64,000 nt of DNA. It comes from Neoscytalidium dimidiatum. Taxonomy: Eukaryota > Ascomycota > Dothideomycetes > Botryosphaeriales > Botryosphaeriaceae. The position numbers and the translations under genes were made by a program. The notes beneath the pieces were generated by a model, which did not search any database, had not been told where the DNA came from, and worked only from the letters and a program-made list of their open reading frames with translations. The stretch covers positions 248,001-312,000 of the forward strand of contig CM074701.1 of the NCBI GenBank assembly GCA_037367355.1, written 5' to 3'. Shown here piece after piece: positions 47,199 through 56,902 of the stretch. Position 1 is the first letter of the stretch. Each line of letters begins with the position of its first letter.

Positions 47199-47792
47199 CT
47201 GACAACTGACAAAGCGCGCTCGCTGACGAAGCATGCAGCAGAGGAAAAGCTTTGGCGAGGCGCACGGAGGTTGGTGTTAGTAAGGGAGGCTCGCTTCAGG
47301 AGACGGCAGCGGCTGTATCATTTCGCAATCGAAAGGGGATGCGTCATTGGGCGTGGGAAAGTGACTGGATGGGGAATGTGGGAGCGCGGGGAAGGTTGTG
47401 TGAAGGGTTTGACTCGTGCTGTTGCAAGTGTCAAACTTTAAATCGGCGGCGCTACTGCAGGGTACATATTACATGTGCAGGCGAGGGGGGATGTGCTCGA
47501 CGCTTGCCTCTCTCTTATTGGGCTCTCACGGACGACGTTGGCAGACGTTGCGCCGGTTCCAGCAGTGCCCGAGTAGCTAGCTTTTCCCACCCCCAACTAC
47601 TTACGTGAACAACGTCAATTTCCTACCTCCCCGTAGCCCCCCAGCTTGCTGCTGTTGCGTGAGTGTCTCTGTCTCTGTGCCGATCTTCTCTTCCGTCCCT
47701 CACGCCCCGAAGTGCAGGAAATTTCGGCAGCGGCCAAGTCGGCACCAGGGACGATATCAGGCCCGTTGCATATCCGTGGCCCGAGTTTCGGC
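47199..47792. other. Intergenic region and leader of the zinc-finger regulator
   Basis: About 590 bases without recognised genes. The last 150 bases are pyrimidine-rich (ctctgtctctgtgccg, cttctcttccgtccctc), consistent with a fungal leader. An in-frame extension upstream of the chosen ATG exists but lacks a good start and family features. Confidence 0.4.
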
Positions 47793-50700
47793 ATGCCCGC
47801 CGACTACGTCTGCGCCTGCGGGAAGCGTTTCCGCCGGCGCGAACATCTCAACAGACATGCACAGGCCCATCACAGCTCTAGCCGGCCTCATGTCTGTGGC
47901 ATCTGTCAACGTGCATTCGCCAGGAGGTAAGCTACTGAAAAGCTTTCTCAAAGTCCACATCTCTTTTGACCAATTCACCATTTTCCCCCTCTACGTCATT
48001 TCAACAGCACCTCGTTTCTACACCTCGTATCTTCTCGTGATCTCATTGGATCCCACCCAACAAGGTCGTTCTGACGCTTCCAAACCACCAGCGACGTCCT
48101 GAAGCGCCATCTCACGCACCACCAAGAAACCGGCAGCACCCGCCTCCTCCGGGCATCCTCAGCCTGCGATCGGTGCCACGCCCGCAAAGAGCGCTGTTCC
48201 GGGGAACTGCCATGCACGCGGTGCGTCGAAAGCGGAGCCCTCTGCCAACGGAATCGCATATCACCACCGCGTGGAGGTGCCTCGTCCTCAGCGGTCCAAC
48301 CGCCCAGTCCTCAAGGGACCTCCTTCTTCAGGGACAGCAGCAGCAGCAGCAGCAGCGGATCCGAAAACGAAGCTCCCATGGCGCACAGCCCTCAAGCCCG
48401 GCGCGAAGATGCCGTCGACGAAGGAGATGGATCCCCTCCGCCATCCTACACTGCGACACCGAGTCCGTATATGCGGCCGCAGAAGGACTCCCGCCACTTC
48501 CAGCCGCAGAGCCAACAGCAGTTGGTAGAACAGCACCACAATCAACCACCCAGCACCACCGTCCTCAACCTGATATCCGCAGCCGCAGCGTACAAGTCCA
48601 TCATCACGGGGCTCGACTCGACCGGCACCACCACGACCACCACCGGGACGGACACGAGCACACCAACGCCTACGCAGCCCATCTCAACCCCCGTAACCAC
48701 CGCCCTCGTCCCAGCCGCGCCCACCCACACGCTCGCCGCACCGCCGATTCCTTCACCCTCCATCTACGCCGAAACGCACCACCCCTATCCTCAAGCCGCG
48801 TACCCGACCTCCGCCTCGCCCTCACCCACGGACGCAACACCACCGCCGCTCACCAACCTGCACGCCCCGCAGCCCCTGCGCCCGCTCCACGACATCCGAC
48901 AGCTCGAGCCCCCGCCGCCAGCCCCGCAGCCGCAGCCGCAGCCGCAACCCCTCCACCCGCTCATGCACCCCACGACCGCGCCGCACGCGCACGCGCAGCT
49001 CACGCGCGCGCGCCTCGCCCACGCGCGCCCGACGACGTACCCGACGATCCTGACGCCGCACCCGTTCATCCGCGCGCTCGCCGCGCGCCTCGTCTCGGCC
49101 GAGCTCGTCTCGCTCTACTTTGCCGACTTCCACTACTGCTGGCCGATGCTGCACCGGGGCCGGTTCCTGGACCGGCTGGACGAGCAGCCCGTCGAGCTGG
49201 TGTGGAGCGTCGGCCTGATCGGCAGCCTCTTCCTCGAGCAGGTCGGCGGCGGCGGCGGCGGCGGCGGCGCGGGCGCCTCGCCGGGCGGGACGCCCTGGGG
49301 CGCGCGCGGGTCGCCGGGGAGCGTGAGGGGCGAGTCGACGGCCGGGGCGGGCACGCGGGAGGACCGGAATAGGCAGTATCAGCATCAGCATCAGCAGAGT
49401 CGGGATAGGTGGGGCGGTGGTGGTGGTGGTGGTGGTGGTGGGAGGCACGGACGCGCGGGAGGGGATGAGGGCGATACCTTCCGGAATGCGGCGAAAGAGG
49501 TGCACGAGTGGCTATTGACGAATCTGAGCGCCCATCTGAATCAGGTATTCTTGATTTTTTTTTTCCACTTTCCTTCCCTACTCGAATGTTCCTCCGGGGC
49601 GACTGGGGGTTGGATGTGGTTGAGCGAAAGAAAGAGACGGGATTGGTATTTTCTTTTCTTTGATGGGAACAACTTGAAACCTTCATACGGAAGAAAGCCT
49701 GATACTAAACGCACCTTTTCCATCTTCACAGTGGAGAGCCGAGGACTCCTATCCCGGTGACGAAACTAGCCAAGCGAACTTCGTCGTGGCACAAGCGCTC
49801 CTGCTAAACATCATCTACGGCATCTGCATCGACGTGTGTTGTCCCCTCCTAAGCGGCTACCACGATGCATCACTGGAATCACTGACAAACCCAATCCTCA
49901 GCAAACCTCCCTTCGCCTCCGCATCTCCTCCGCGCTCAGTACCCTCATCGAATGGGTCCGCGAAGCCGGCCTCTTCCAACGCGACCAAATCCTCTCTGGT
50001 CACGACAGCAGCGGCAGCGGGGGAATCTCGAGCTCGTCCTCCAGCTGTAGTTCCGGGATCGGCCAAGGGAACGACACGGACTACGAGCGATGGCTTGAGT
50101 TGGAAGGCAAGAAGCGGTAACCTACCCACCTCCCACGCACCTTTCCCAACCACAACACCGAACCCCCATCACTAACGAATAACAAGACTCTCCATGTCCA
50201 TCTTCCGCCTCGACACCAACCTGTCCATCATCCACGACCGCGCGCCATCCATCCGCTTCCAGGAAGTCCGCGTCCCGCTCCAGTGCACCCTCGCACTGTG
50301 GGACGCCTACACGGTCGACGACTGGCGGCGCGCTCGGCTGCTCGAGCCCAACGGCCGCCTGCACAAGACCTTCTCGTCCATCTGTGCGACCGCCGCGTCT
50401 GCCAACACGCGCGGGACGATCCCCGTACTCCTCGAAGAGGACTTCGAGCTCGGCCTTTGCGCCATGCAAGCGCGGCTGTGGGAGGACACCCAGCAGCGGC
50501 ACGAAGAGTTCGGGAACTCCAGTGACCAGTATGAGTATGGGCCGCCAGGAGGAGGAGGCGGTGGGGGTAGCGGAGGAGGAGGAGGAGGGGGAGGGGGCGG
50601 ATCCCGCGGCGGGATTGTGCGGGAAGGCCGGATCGTGGACGGGCAGGAGGTTGGACCGAACGACCTGATCGCGCAGGAGTTTGTCGGCTTCGGCGAAGGC

Positions 50701-51438
50701 TGGCACGCGCAGCTGGAGCACTGGCGCGTGTTCCGCGAGCGCTGTCAGCAGGTGAATGCTGGCTACTCACCACCTGCGCATTGGCGCCGCACCCGCTTCA
50801 ACACGTCGATGCTGTACTTCCTGTCGTACGTGCGCATGCACGCCGACGTCGTGCTGATCCGCCGGCTGAGCGCGAGTCTGCAGAAGGAACGCACCGGAAG
50901 GACGACGCCGGCGTCCATGTCTTCGATGACGAACCGGAGACTTGAGAACCGCGTCCACGCCTGGGCGGGCTCACGGAATGCGAGGATCGCGCTGAGATAC
51001 GCGGCGCAGATGTTCAGGCTGTACGCGGAGGAAGTGGACATGTTTGCATCGACGTTCCAACGTATCGACCCTTTCAGTGTCGGTTGCATGTTACGGGCCG
51101 GTCTAGTGGTGTGGGCATACACTCGATCGAACCTCGTCTGCGAGCTTTGCTCCGACATCTCTCCCGAGAATCCGGAAGACCCAGGCATGTCCAGCCCCTT
51201 CTTCGGTCCCCGAGTCGTATGCGAGCTGGCAGAGATCTGGGGTCCCGTGGACTCCGAATACGTCAACTACTGGATTTTGAATGGAGGTAGGGCATCTATG
51301 AATGGCAACCTGCTATGCGCATGTGGCCTTCCACAACTTATCGACGCCTTCATCATCGTCATGAGGCGAGGAACAGCCGAATCTTCCTTTGTCGAGCCAA
51401 TAATCAGGATGCTGGAGAATCTCAAGTACTGCCGTTAG
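47793..51438 (+). CDS. C2H2 + Zn2Cys6 transcription factor with fungal-specific domain
   Basis: Exons 47793-47926, 48092-49544, 49732-49833, 49902-50116 and 50187-51438 give 1,051 residues. Residues 5-56 carry two C2H2-like fingers (the first with CAC spacing, the second HVCGICQRAFAR-SDVLKRH split by intron 1). Residues 70-96 hold a Zn2Cys6 cluster with spacing C-2-C-6-C-5-C-2-C-6-C. A 300-residue Pro/Gln/Ser/Thr-rich linker follows, then the fungal-specific regulatory domain starting at SLYFADFHYCWPMLHRGRF and ending near residue 1,040. Glycine runs (GGC, GGT and GGA/GGG repeats) interrupt this domain at about 49,243, 49,414 and 50,550. The double zinc-finger architecture is a known fungal regulator class. 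Its neighbour, the carotenoid oxygenase, has repeated promoter motifs and is a candidate target, which is inference only. Confidence 0.82.
48335..48358 (+). repeat. (CAG)n microsatellite in the regulator gene
   Basis: Seven to eight CAG/AGC units encode a serine run just C-terminal to the Zn2Cys6 cluster. Confidence 0.75.
49240..49445 (+). repeat. GGC and GGT trinucleotide runs coding for poly-Gly
   Basis: Two tracts, GGC-type at about 49,243-49,270 and GGT-type at about 49,414-49,441, flank a His-Gln-rich stretch. They insert flexible glycine loops into the fungal-specific domain where most family members have none. Confidence 0.8.
50550..50602 (+). repeat. GGA/GGG trinucleotide run coding for poly-Gly
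   Basis: About 17 glycine codons with one serine lie in the last exon of the regulator, between EYGPP and SRGGIV. Confidence 0.8.
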
Positions 51439-51492
51439 GAGGAAGAGTGTAGTCTTAAATGACGCATTAGTTTTTGCTCGCAAACAGCGGTG

Positions 51493-52947
51493 CTACTCCG
51501 CTTCCGCTGAAGAAGCCCGTTCTGGACACTCAGTTCTCCTCCTCTTCTGTGGCCGCTGATCCGATTTCTCCTTGGACGGACTGTTCGCGAGAGCCGCTTC
51601 ATCGATCAACAGGCCCTCGGCAGCGATTTCATCATCTTCACCCCAGCCATACATCTCGTCCGAGCCAAGTTCATCTTCTGAGTCGGGAACTTCGGTGTAG
51701 GTTCGCGTTGAGGGGCGCACCGGCGAAGTGAGTGCTTGGAGAGGCACTTCTACAGTTTTCAAATCGACATCGGATAGTCCCAACTGAGAAACATCAGCAG
51801 CTGAGATAAAGATAAATGTAGATGTAGCGAACTCACAGGTCCAATGGTGAATGGAACTATAGCGCCCAGGCCATCCGCATCTCGCACACCTACACCAGCA
51901 ACCTTTACGATGCCGATATACCGGATCTGCTTCCTTTTCTCATCATCAAGATCTACAAGTCTTCCGGGATCAGGAGGCCAATCGCGGAATATAACCAGTC
52001 GTGCTGCGATGCCATTGTCCCATTCCAGGCCCGCCATTGCTGGAACTAGCAGTGCGGAGTCCTCTCTGTAGCGAGTCGCCACCTGATTTGTGACGACAAC
52101 TGGAACATCTCTAATGGCTGCAATCTTGCCAAGCGCGGAAATGAGGCTATTCATAACAGAGTATCGTCGACCTGCGGCCCAGTTCGCAGCGTCATTCTTA
52201 TTGTCTTTCGTAGCGCGGGTTCGCGGATAAGCAGAATCGAACAAAGTAGAGACGGATTCAACAATAATAAGAGCAGTCCCTTGTGGGGGGAAGGCTGACG
52301 GCGAGTGTAGACACAGAGCGAGAAGGTGTGCGAGGGTTGACACATGGTAGTGATGGAAGCGTTGCAACATGTCCGTTGCGGAGAGGGATTCGTCCACCGA
52401 GGCGCTCAACCCCTCGGGCGATGGTGTTGGAGAGGTAGATAGCAGTGCTTCAAGACGTGGCTTCGGTACCGAATCAGCGGCATCTGGGTAACGGTTAGCA
52501 ATATACCCTTGATTCTGGGTAGTTACTACTCACCTATCCATACAACATGACCGCCGCGTTGTAGTGCATTTTTAGAGGCCTGCAGTCTTGTGGCTCATGT
52601 TCAGCTATCTATCCAAATCGACCCATGATATTTCCGAAGTCCCAAGTATTCGCATACCCTAGAGCTGTCTTTCCAGAGCCGGGCGGGCCATAGATCTCAG
52701 TAACTTGGCCGCGACTTAGCCCTCCCTGAGCAGGACTAGGAGTATTAGGGTGCAGTAGAGCATCCAGACGTTTGAGACTGGTAGAGATGGCGCGGGGACC
52801 GCTGATTTTGAGGGAGCGGAGAGCCTGAGAGGCGGAGACGGTGGGAAGCCTGTCTATATCCTATGAGCGCGGGTCGCATGGATAGGTGGACGGCTTACGA
52901 GCAGACTGCGAGGATGACGGATTCATGTCCTGAACAGCCATTGTCAT
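51493..52947 (-). CDS. RecA/Rad51-family recombination protein (Rad55/Rhp55-like paralogue)
   Basis: Five exons on the minus strand (52947-52899, 52853-52658, 52586-52534, 52483-51837, 51783-51493) give 411 residues. The RecA core has Walker A GPPGSGKT within GGLSRGQVTEIYGPPGSGKTAL-type context, HVVWID, a Walker B-like ALIIVES, and VPVVVTNQVATRY, which is the usual post-Walker-B strand and loop of Rad51 paralogues. It lacks the N-terminal helix-hairpin-helix seen in Rad51 and has a 100-residue acidic then basic tail (SEDELGSDEMYGWGEDDE, then KRRR). Such proteins assist Rad51 filament assembly in homologous repair. The Rad55/Rhp55 assignment rests on size and the GGL-RGQVTEI start; Rad57 or another paralogue is possible. 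Its 3' end is only 54 bases from the 3' end of the zinc-finger gene. Confidence 0.7.
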
Positions 52948-53327
52948 CGATCGGAGGGCATTGTCAACAATGAAGGTACGACGGGTTCCGAAATTGGACG
53001 GTGATAGGTGGATGCGCGCGGAGATGGAGGGAGACGCGTCGTGGGCTTGAGACGCGCGACGTCAGCGCCCGCAACAGCGCGAGTCATGCACGGTCCCGCC
53101 GTTTGATTCTGATTCCCTCCTCTCAGTGCTCAAGCTTCTTCCCAGCTCAACGTCGCTCATTCTACAGTCACCCCGGCATGGAGACAAAACTTGGACGGAT
53201 CTGACTTCGCTATCAATTTGCCATTTTTTCCTAGGTTGAATTTCCCCATTCTTCCTGTTAAGTTTCCTTTCTCTTCGCTCGTTCCTCAGCCCTCACTGTT
53301 GCAGTCGTTGCTCCGAGAACCGGCGCC
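52948..53327. promoter_or_regulatory. Divergent promoter, Rad51 paralogue and MOSC protein
   Basis: A 380-base head-to-head intergenic region that must serve both genes. It includes CT-rich leader DNA on the right side (53,110-53,290). No named site is recognised. Confidence 0.5.
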
Positions 53328-54758
53328 ATGCCGATGGATCTCGCTGTGAACTGGACAGCCATTGCCTCTCTCCTTCTGGTAACTGCTTTGACTGTATGTG
53401 TGGCAGCTGTGCTATTGGACATACATCGGCAAGGGCAGGAGCCGGCACCTCCCGCAGGATGCCGCAAATTGGGCCTTTGCCTGGGAAAGTCAAACCTCAG
53501 CGACCAGTATGATCCAAAGTACGCCAAAGGCAGCGATGAAGACAAGTCATCCTGGAAAGTCAAAGCACTATGCATATACCCTATCAAAAGCTGCTTCCCT
53601 GTCGAACTGGACAGTGCTGAAGTAATCCCCACTGGCATGAAATATGACCGCCAGTACACCTTTGCCCAGCTAGTCAGCTCCGTCGCAAAGGACGGAAGCT
53701 GGGACATTACCCACCAATGGACTTTCATTACTCAACGTCAGTCACCACACTTGACCAAGGTCACAGCTGAGCTCTGGGTCCCTGACCCATCGTCACCCAC
53801 ATACTCCCCAAATGCCGAGTACATCCAGAGCGAGGGCTGCATCGTTATCTCCTTCCCCTACACTGATGACAAGCTCTGGATCAGCTACCAGCTCGAACGC
53901 CTCGGATCAGTCATCCGCCGCACCTTCCTCCGCCAAACTCACCTCAGCTCCGATGGACCACGCATTTCCTTCCGCGTTCCCTTCAAGCCCACTCCCTCCC
54001 GCATCAAGGACAAAGCCTACCCCCGTGAACCCATGAAGATCTGGGACGAATGCCCTGAAGCTTTGAACATGGGTGCTGAAATCCCCTCCGATGTGCTCGC
54101 AAAGCTGAAGTACGCCCTCGGCATTTCCAACCAGCTGACCCTCTTCCGCGTCGACCCTGAGCGCCCGCGCAACGTCTACCGCTGCGCGCCGCGGAAGGGC
54201 CAGGACGTCGAGTATCAGCCCGTGGTTGGGATGGCGGACGCGGTAAGTCCTTTCCAACACCATCAACATAACTGTCTTGCTGACGTACTGCAGTACCCCC
54301 TCCATATCATCAACCTTGCCAGCGTCCACGATGTCGCTTCTCGCCTTCCCACCCGCTCGAAGCTCGACGCCATCCGCTTCCGCGCCAACCTTTACGGTAC
54401 GCTAGTCTTGTCTCTGAATTTAATGGGAGTGCTAACATTTACAGTGACCGGCCCGCCCGCCTACGCCGAAGACCATTGGCGCGTCATCCGCATCGGGTCG
54501 CGGCGGTACCATGTCAGCTGCCGGACAGTGCGCTGCACGTTACCGAACGTCGACCCCACGACGGGCCAGCGTGACCGCAACGAGCCGTACCAAACGATGG
54601 CGGCATTTAGAAAGATCGACCGGGGCGGGGCGAAGTGGCCGTGCTTGGGGATGCAGATGGTGCCGATGAGTGGGGATGAAGGAGTTGTGGAGGTCGGAGA
54701 TGAGATCGTGGTTGAGAAGGTGGGGGAGCACTGTTATATTCCGCAGGGGCCGTCTTAG
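53328..54758 (+). CDS. Membrane-anchored MOSC-domain protein (mARC-like)
   Basis: Exons 53328-54242, 54294-54396 and 54445-54758 give 443 residues. Residues 7-32 are a hydrophobic N-terminal anchor. The MOSC N-terminal beta-barrel begins at VKALCIYPIKSCFPVEL and continues to YDRQYTFAQL. The C-terminal MOSC domain includes FRANLYG, the conserved RTVRCTLPNVDPTTGQR segment that supplies the molybdenum-cofactor cysteine, and LGMQMVP. The family carries molybdenum cofactor and reduces N-hydroxylated compounds; mammalian mARC sits on the outer mitochondrial membrane. The N-terminal anchor here agrees with a membrane location. Both introns (51 and 48 nt) are multiples of three without stops, so an unspliced read stays open. 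The splices are supported by canonical sites and by restoring the domain. Confidence 0.87.
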   Translation: MPMDLAVNWTAIASLLLVTALTVCVAAVLLDIHRQGQEPAPPAGCRKLGLCLGKSNLSDQYDPKYAKGSDEDKSSWKVKALCIYPIKSCFPVELDSAEVIPTGMKYDRQYTFAQLVSSVAKDGSWDITHQWTFITQRQSPHLTKVTAELWVPDPSSPTYSPNAEYIQSEGCIVISFPYTDDKLWISYQLERLGSVIRRTFLRQTHLSSDGPRISFRVPFKPTPSRIKDKAYPREPMKIWDECPEALNMGAEIPSDVLAKLKYALGISNQLTLFRVDPERPRNVYRCAPRKGQDVEYQPVVGMADAVSPFQHHQHNCLADVLQYPLHIINLASVHDVASRLPTRSKLDAIRFRANLYGTLVLSLNLMGVLTFTVTGPPAYAEDHWRVIRIGSRRYHVSCRTVRCTLPNVDPTTGQRDRNEPYQTMAAFRKIDRGGAKWPCLGMQMVPMSGDEGVVEVGDEIVVEKVGEHCYIPQGPS

Positions 54759-55299
54759 AAGGGAAGAGTTTCGTGCAGAGTCTCTTCGGTCAAAAGTTAA
54801 GGCAACATTTTCAGCGGGACAAAGTAAGAGTTTTGATAGTAATCATGCTATATGTAAGGGGCCGTTAAACTCCCGGCTAAACAAGAAGATTATTGTGCTC
54901 ATTTTGAAAAATCAATAATATCAATATTCTCTGGTTTGATGTATAGTTGAACCAGCTTCTGTTATCCTTACATTTTGTAACCGGCAGAAATCATCTCGAC
55001 CTCCACGAGTCAATTCTACCCAATTTTGAATGGCAATGGCTCAACCGATAACCTGATGCCATAATCTAATTTTCTCAAGGGCACAAGGCTTAGGGTTAAT
55101 TGCCTTCCCCAGCAATTCCCTCTTGGGCGTTTGCCCTTGACCTTTCAATGAGGATCCATCCTCATATCCCACATCATCACACCCAAACCCAGACCAGGAG
55201 GAATAAAACTACACTAGGCCCAGTAGCTCCTCTCCCACGTCCTTGTCCATATCTCAAAAAAAAAAAAAAAAACCGACCACCAATCTCACGCCCAGCATC
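54759..55299. other. Convergent intergenic region
   Basis: About 540 bases between two 3' ends, AT-rich around 54,820-54,930. An uninterrupted A run of about 17 bases lies at 55,256-55,272. No gene recognised. Confidence 0.4.
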
Positions 55300-55845
55300 T
55301 CACTTCCCCGCGCCCTCACCCCCCTCCGCACTCGCCACCTCCCCCGTCCCCACCAACGCGCCCTCAAGCAAAAACACCACATCGCCCCTCGGCCCGCTCC
55401 TCCCCGCGCCCTCGCTTCCCCAATGGCCCCAATCCAACGCGTACCCGACCGCGCACTTGCACCGCGCGCACCGCTGCAGCCACCGCTTCTCCAGCCCGTC
55501 CTCGCGCTGCACGACGCACGGTTTGCGGTCCAGCAGCACGTTCAGCAGCAGCGCGTAGTGCTTGCTGCCCCTCTCGCTCCCCCCGCCATCGCCCTCGTCT
55601 TCATCTTCTTCTTCTTCGTCTTCGCCCGGCGGCCGGGTCGGCAGCGGCAGGATGTAGGCGCGATCGAGCGGCGCGGCGTCCGGGTTAGCGGCACCGCGGC
55701 GGGGGAGCGCCGGGAGGGGCGTCGTTGTGGCGAGGAGGAGTTGCGCGCAGATGCAGTGGTAGGTGTGGACGGGTGGTTGTGCGGCTTGGGAGGCGGCGGA
55801 GGCGGAGGTGGGTGCGGGTGCGGGTGCGGGGGAGGCGGTCGTCAT
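55300..55845 (-). CDS. STEEP1-like protein (CXorf56/UPF0428 family)
   Basis: A single-exon frame on the minus strand of 181 residues from the ATG at 55,845. After a Pro/Ala-rich N-terminus it shows the family order: YHCICAQLLLATTTPL, LPRR, DRAYILPLP, an acidic insert, LLDRKPCVVQREDGLEKRWLQRC and ARCKCAVGYALDW. The two cysteine pairs CIC and CARC are those expected to bind zinc. In animals the protein helps STING leave the endoplasmic reticulum, but fungi lack that pathway and the fungal role is unknown. The frame is open further upstream to 56,022, but the ATG at 55,845 gives the normal length. Head-to-head with the HIT hydrolase gene. Confidence 0.75.
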   Translation of the reverse strand: MTTASPAPAPAPTSASAASQAAQPPVHTYHCICAQLLLATTTPLPALPRRGAANPDAAPLDRAYILPLPTRPPGEDEEEEDEDEGDGGGSERGSKHYALLLNVLLDRKPCVVQREDGLEKRWLQRCARCKCAVGYALDWGHWGSEGAGRSGPRGDVVFLLEGALVGTGEVASAEGGEGAGK

Positions 55846-56155
55846 GGTTGTGACGGGCGGCGGTAGGGGCTTTCCAGGATTGATTATAGTAGCGAATGCG
55901 TTTTTTGAAGCTTCAAGAGCTCTGGTCGGAGTTGGAAGGTAATTGATCCGGCGTGGCCGGTGCTTGGAAGTAAAATAATATGAGAGTGAATGAGAGGTGG
56001 GTTTTCTGTACGGACGCGCCAAGCAGAACGGACGCGATGACGCACCCGCGTCTCTTCACTCTTTCCCTCACATACACCCACAACACGCACCCATCACTCC
56101 CACCAGCCATTGACCTTCGCCGACAACGACTTCCTCCCGGAAACCCACGCCCATC
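55846..56155. promoter_or_regulatory. Divergent promoter, STEEP1-like and HIT genes
   Basis: A 310-base head-to-head region. It is short enough that the two promoters probably overlap. No specific sites are recognised. Confidence 0.5.
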
Positions 56156-56698
56156 ATGCCGCCACACCCCCTCACCCACCTCCCCATCCACTTCGGCCCC
56201 TTCCTCGTCACCCCGCAAGTCTTCCACCTCACGCCGCTCAGCTACGCGCTCGTGAACCTCAAGCCGCTTCTCCCCGGCCACGTCCTCGTATGCCCGCGCC
56301 GCATCGTCCCGCGCTTCACGTCGCTCACCCCTGCCGAGGTCTCCGACCTGTTCGCCACCGTGCAACGCGTGTCGCGCATGGTTGAGCGGGTGTACGGCGC
56401 CGATGCGCTGAACGTCGCGATACAGGATGGGAAGGCTGCTGGGCAGAGTGTTGCACATGTGCATTGCCATGTGATTCCGCGGAAAGACGGGGATATGGAA
56501 GAGAAGGGTGGTGGGGATCGGTTGTATGAGATGATGGAGGGGGAGGAGGGAGATGTTGGTGGGGAGCTGAGGAGAAGGGAGGAGGAGAAGGGGCATAGGT
56601 TCGCCGGGCCGGATGCGGAGCGGAAAGCGAGGAGTGAGGAGGAGATGGCAAAGGAGGCGGAGTGGCTAGCGCAGGAGATGGAGAAAGAGGTCGATTGA
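56156..56698 (+). CDS. HIT-family nucleotide hydrolase (Fhit-like diadenosine polyphosphate hydrolase)
   Basis: A 180-residue single-exon gene. The N-terminal part FGPFLVTPQVFHLTPLSYALVNLKPLLPGHVLVCPRR follows Fhit closely, and the histidine triad AHVHCHVIPRKDGD contains the catalytic central His. Substrates are Ap3A-type dinucleotides, cleaved to AMP plus ADP. A Glu/Arg-rich, helical 70-residue tail follows the core. Size is like that of fungal Aph1/Hnt2. The start codon sits directly before the conserved beta strand, so it is secure. Confidence 0.88.
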   Translation: MPPHPLTHLPIHFGPFLVTPQVFHLTPLSYALVNLKPLLPGHVLVCPRRIVPRFTSLTPAEVSDLFATVQRVSRMVERVYGADALNVAIQDGKAAGQSVAHVHCHVIPRKDGDMEEKGGGDRLYEMMEGEEGDVGGELRRREEEKGHRFAGPDAERKARSEEEMAKEAEWLAQEMEKEVD

Positions 56699-56902
56699 AT
56701 GAGCTGCCAGAGGCCTAGACAAGGCATTGGCGAAGGATCACCGGCCGGAAGACCCAAGGAAAACCCCAGATGATACAGATCCTAGAAACTCGAGGACAAA
56801 TTACAACTTGTGTATTTACACATCCATAGTCAAGCTTGGCCGACGGACATTCGCCTGCTATGATGCAGCCTCCTCGACGGTTGGGAATTGGTCGCTGCTC
56901 GC
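56699..56902. other. Short convergent spacer
   Basis: About 200 bases between the HIT gene and the 3' end of the DhaK-like gene. In the frame after the DhaK stop there is no DhaL domain. Confidence 0.4.

Noticed and set aside
48173..49372. 399-codon frame overlapping the zinc-finger regulator
   Set aside because: A shifted read of the Pro/Arg/His-rich linker; the regulator frame continues through both zinc clusters and the fungal-specific domain.
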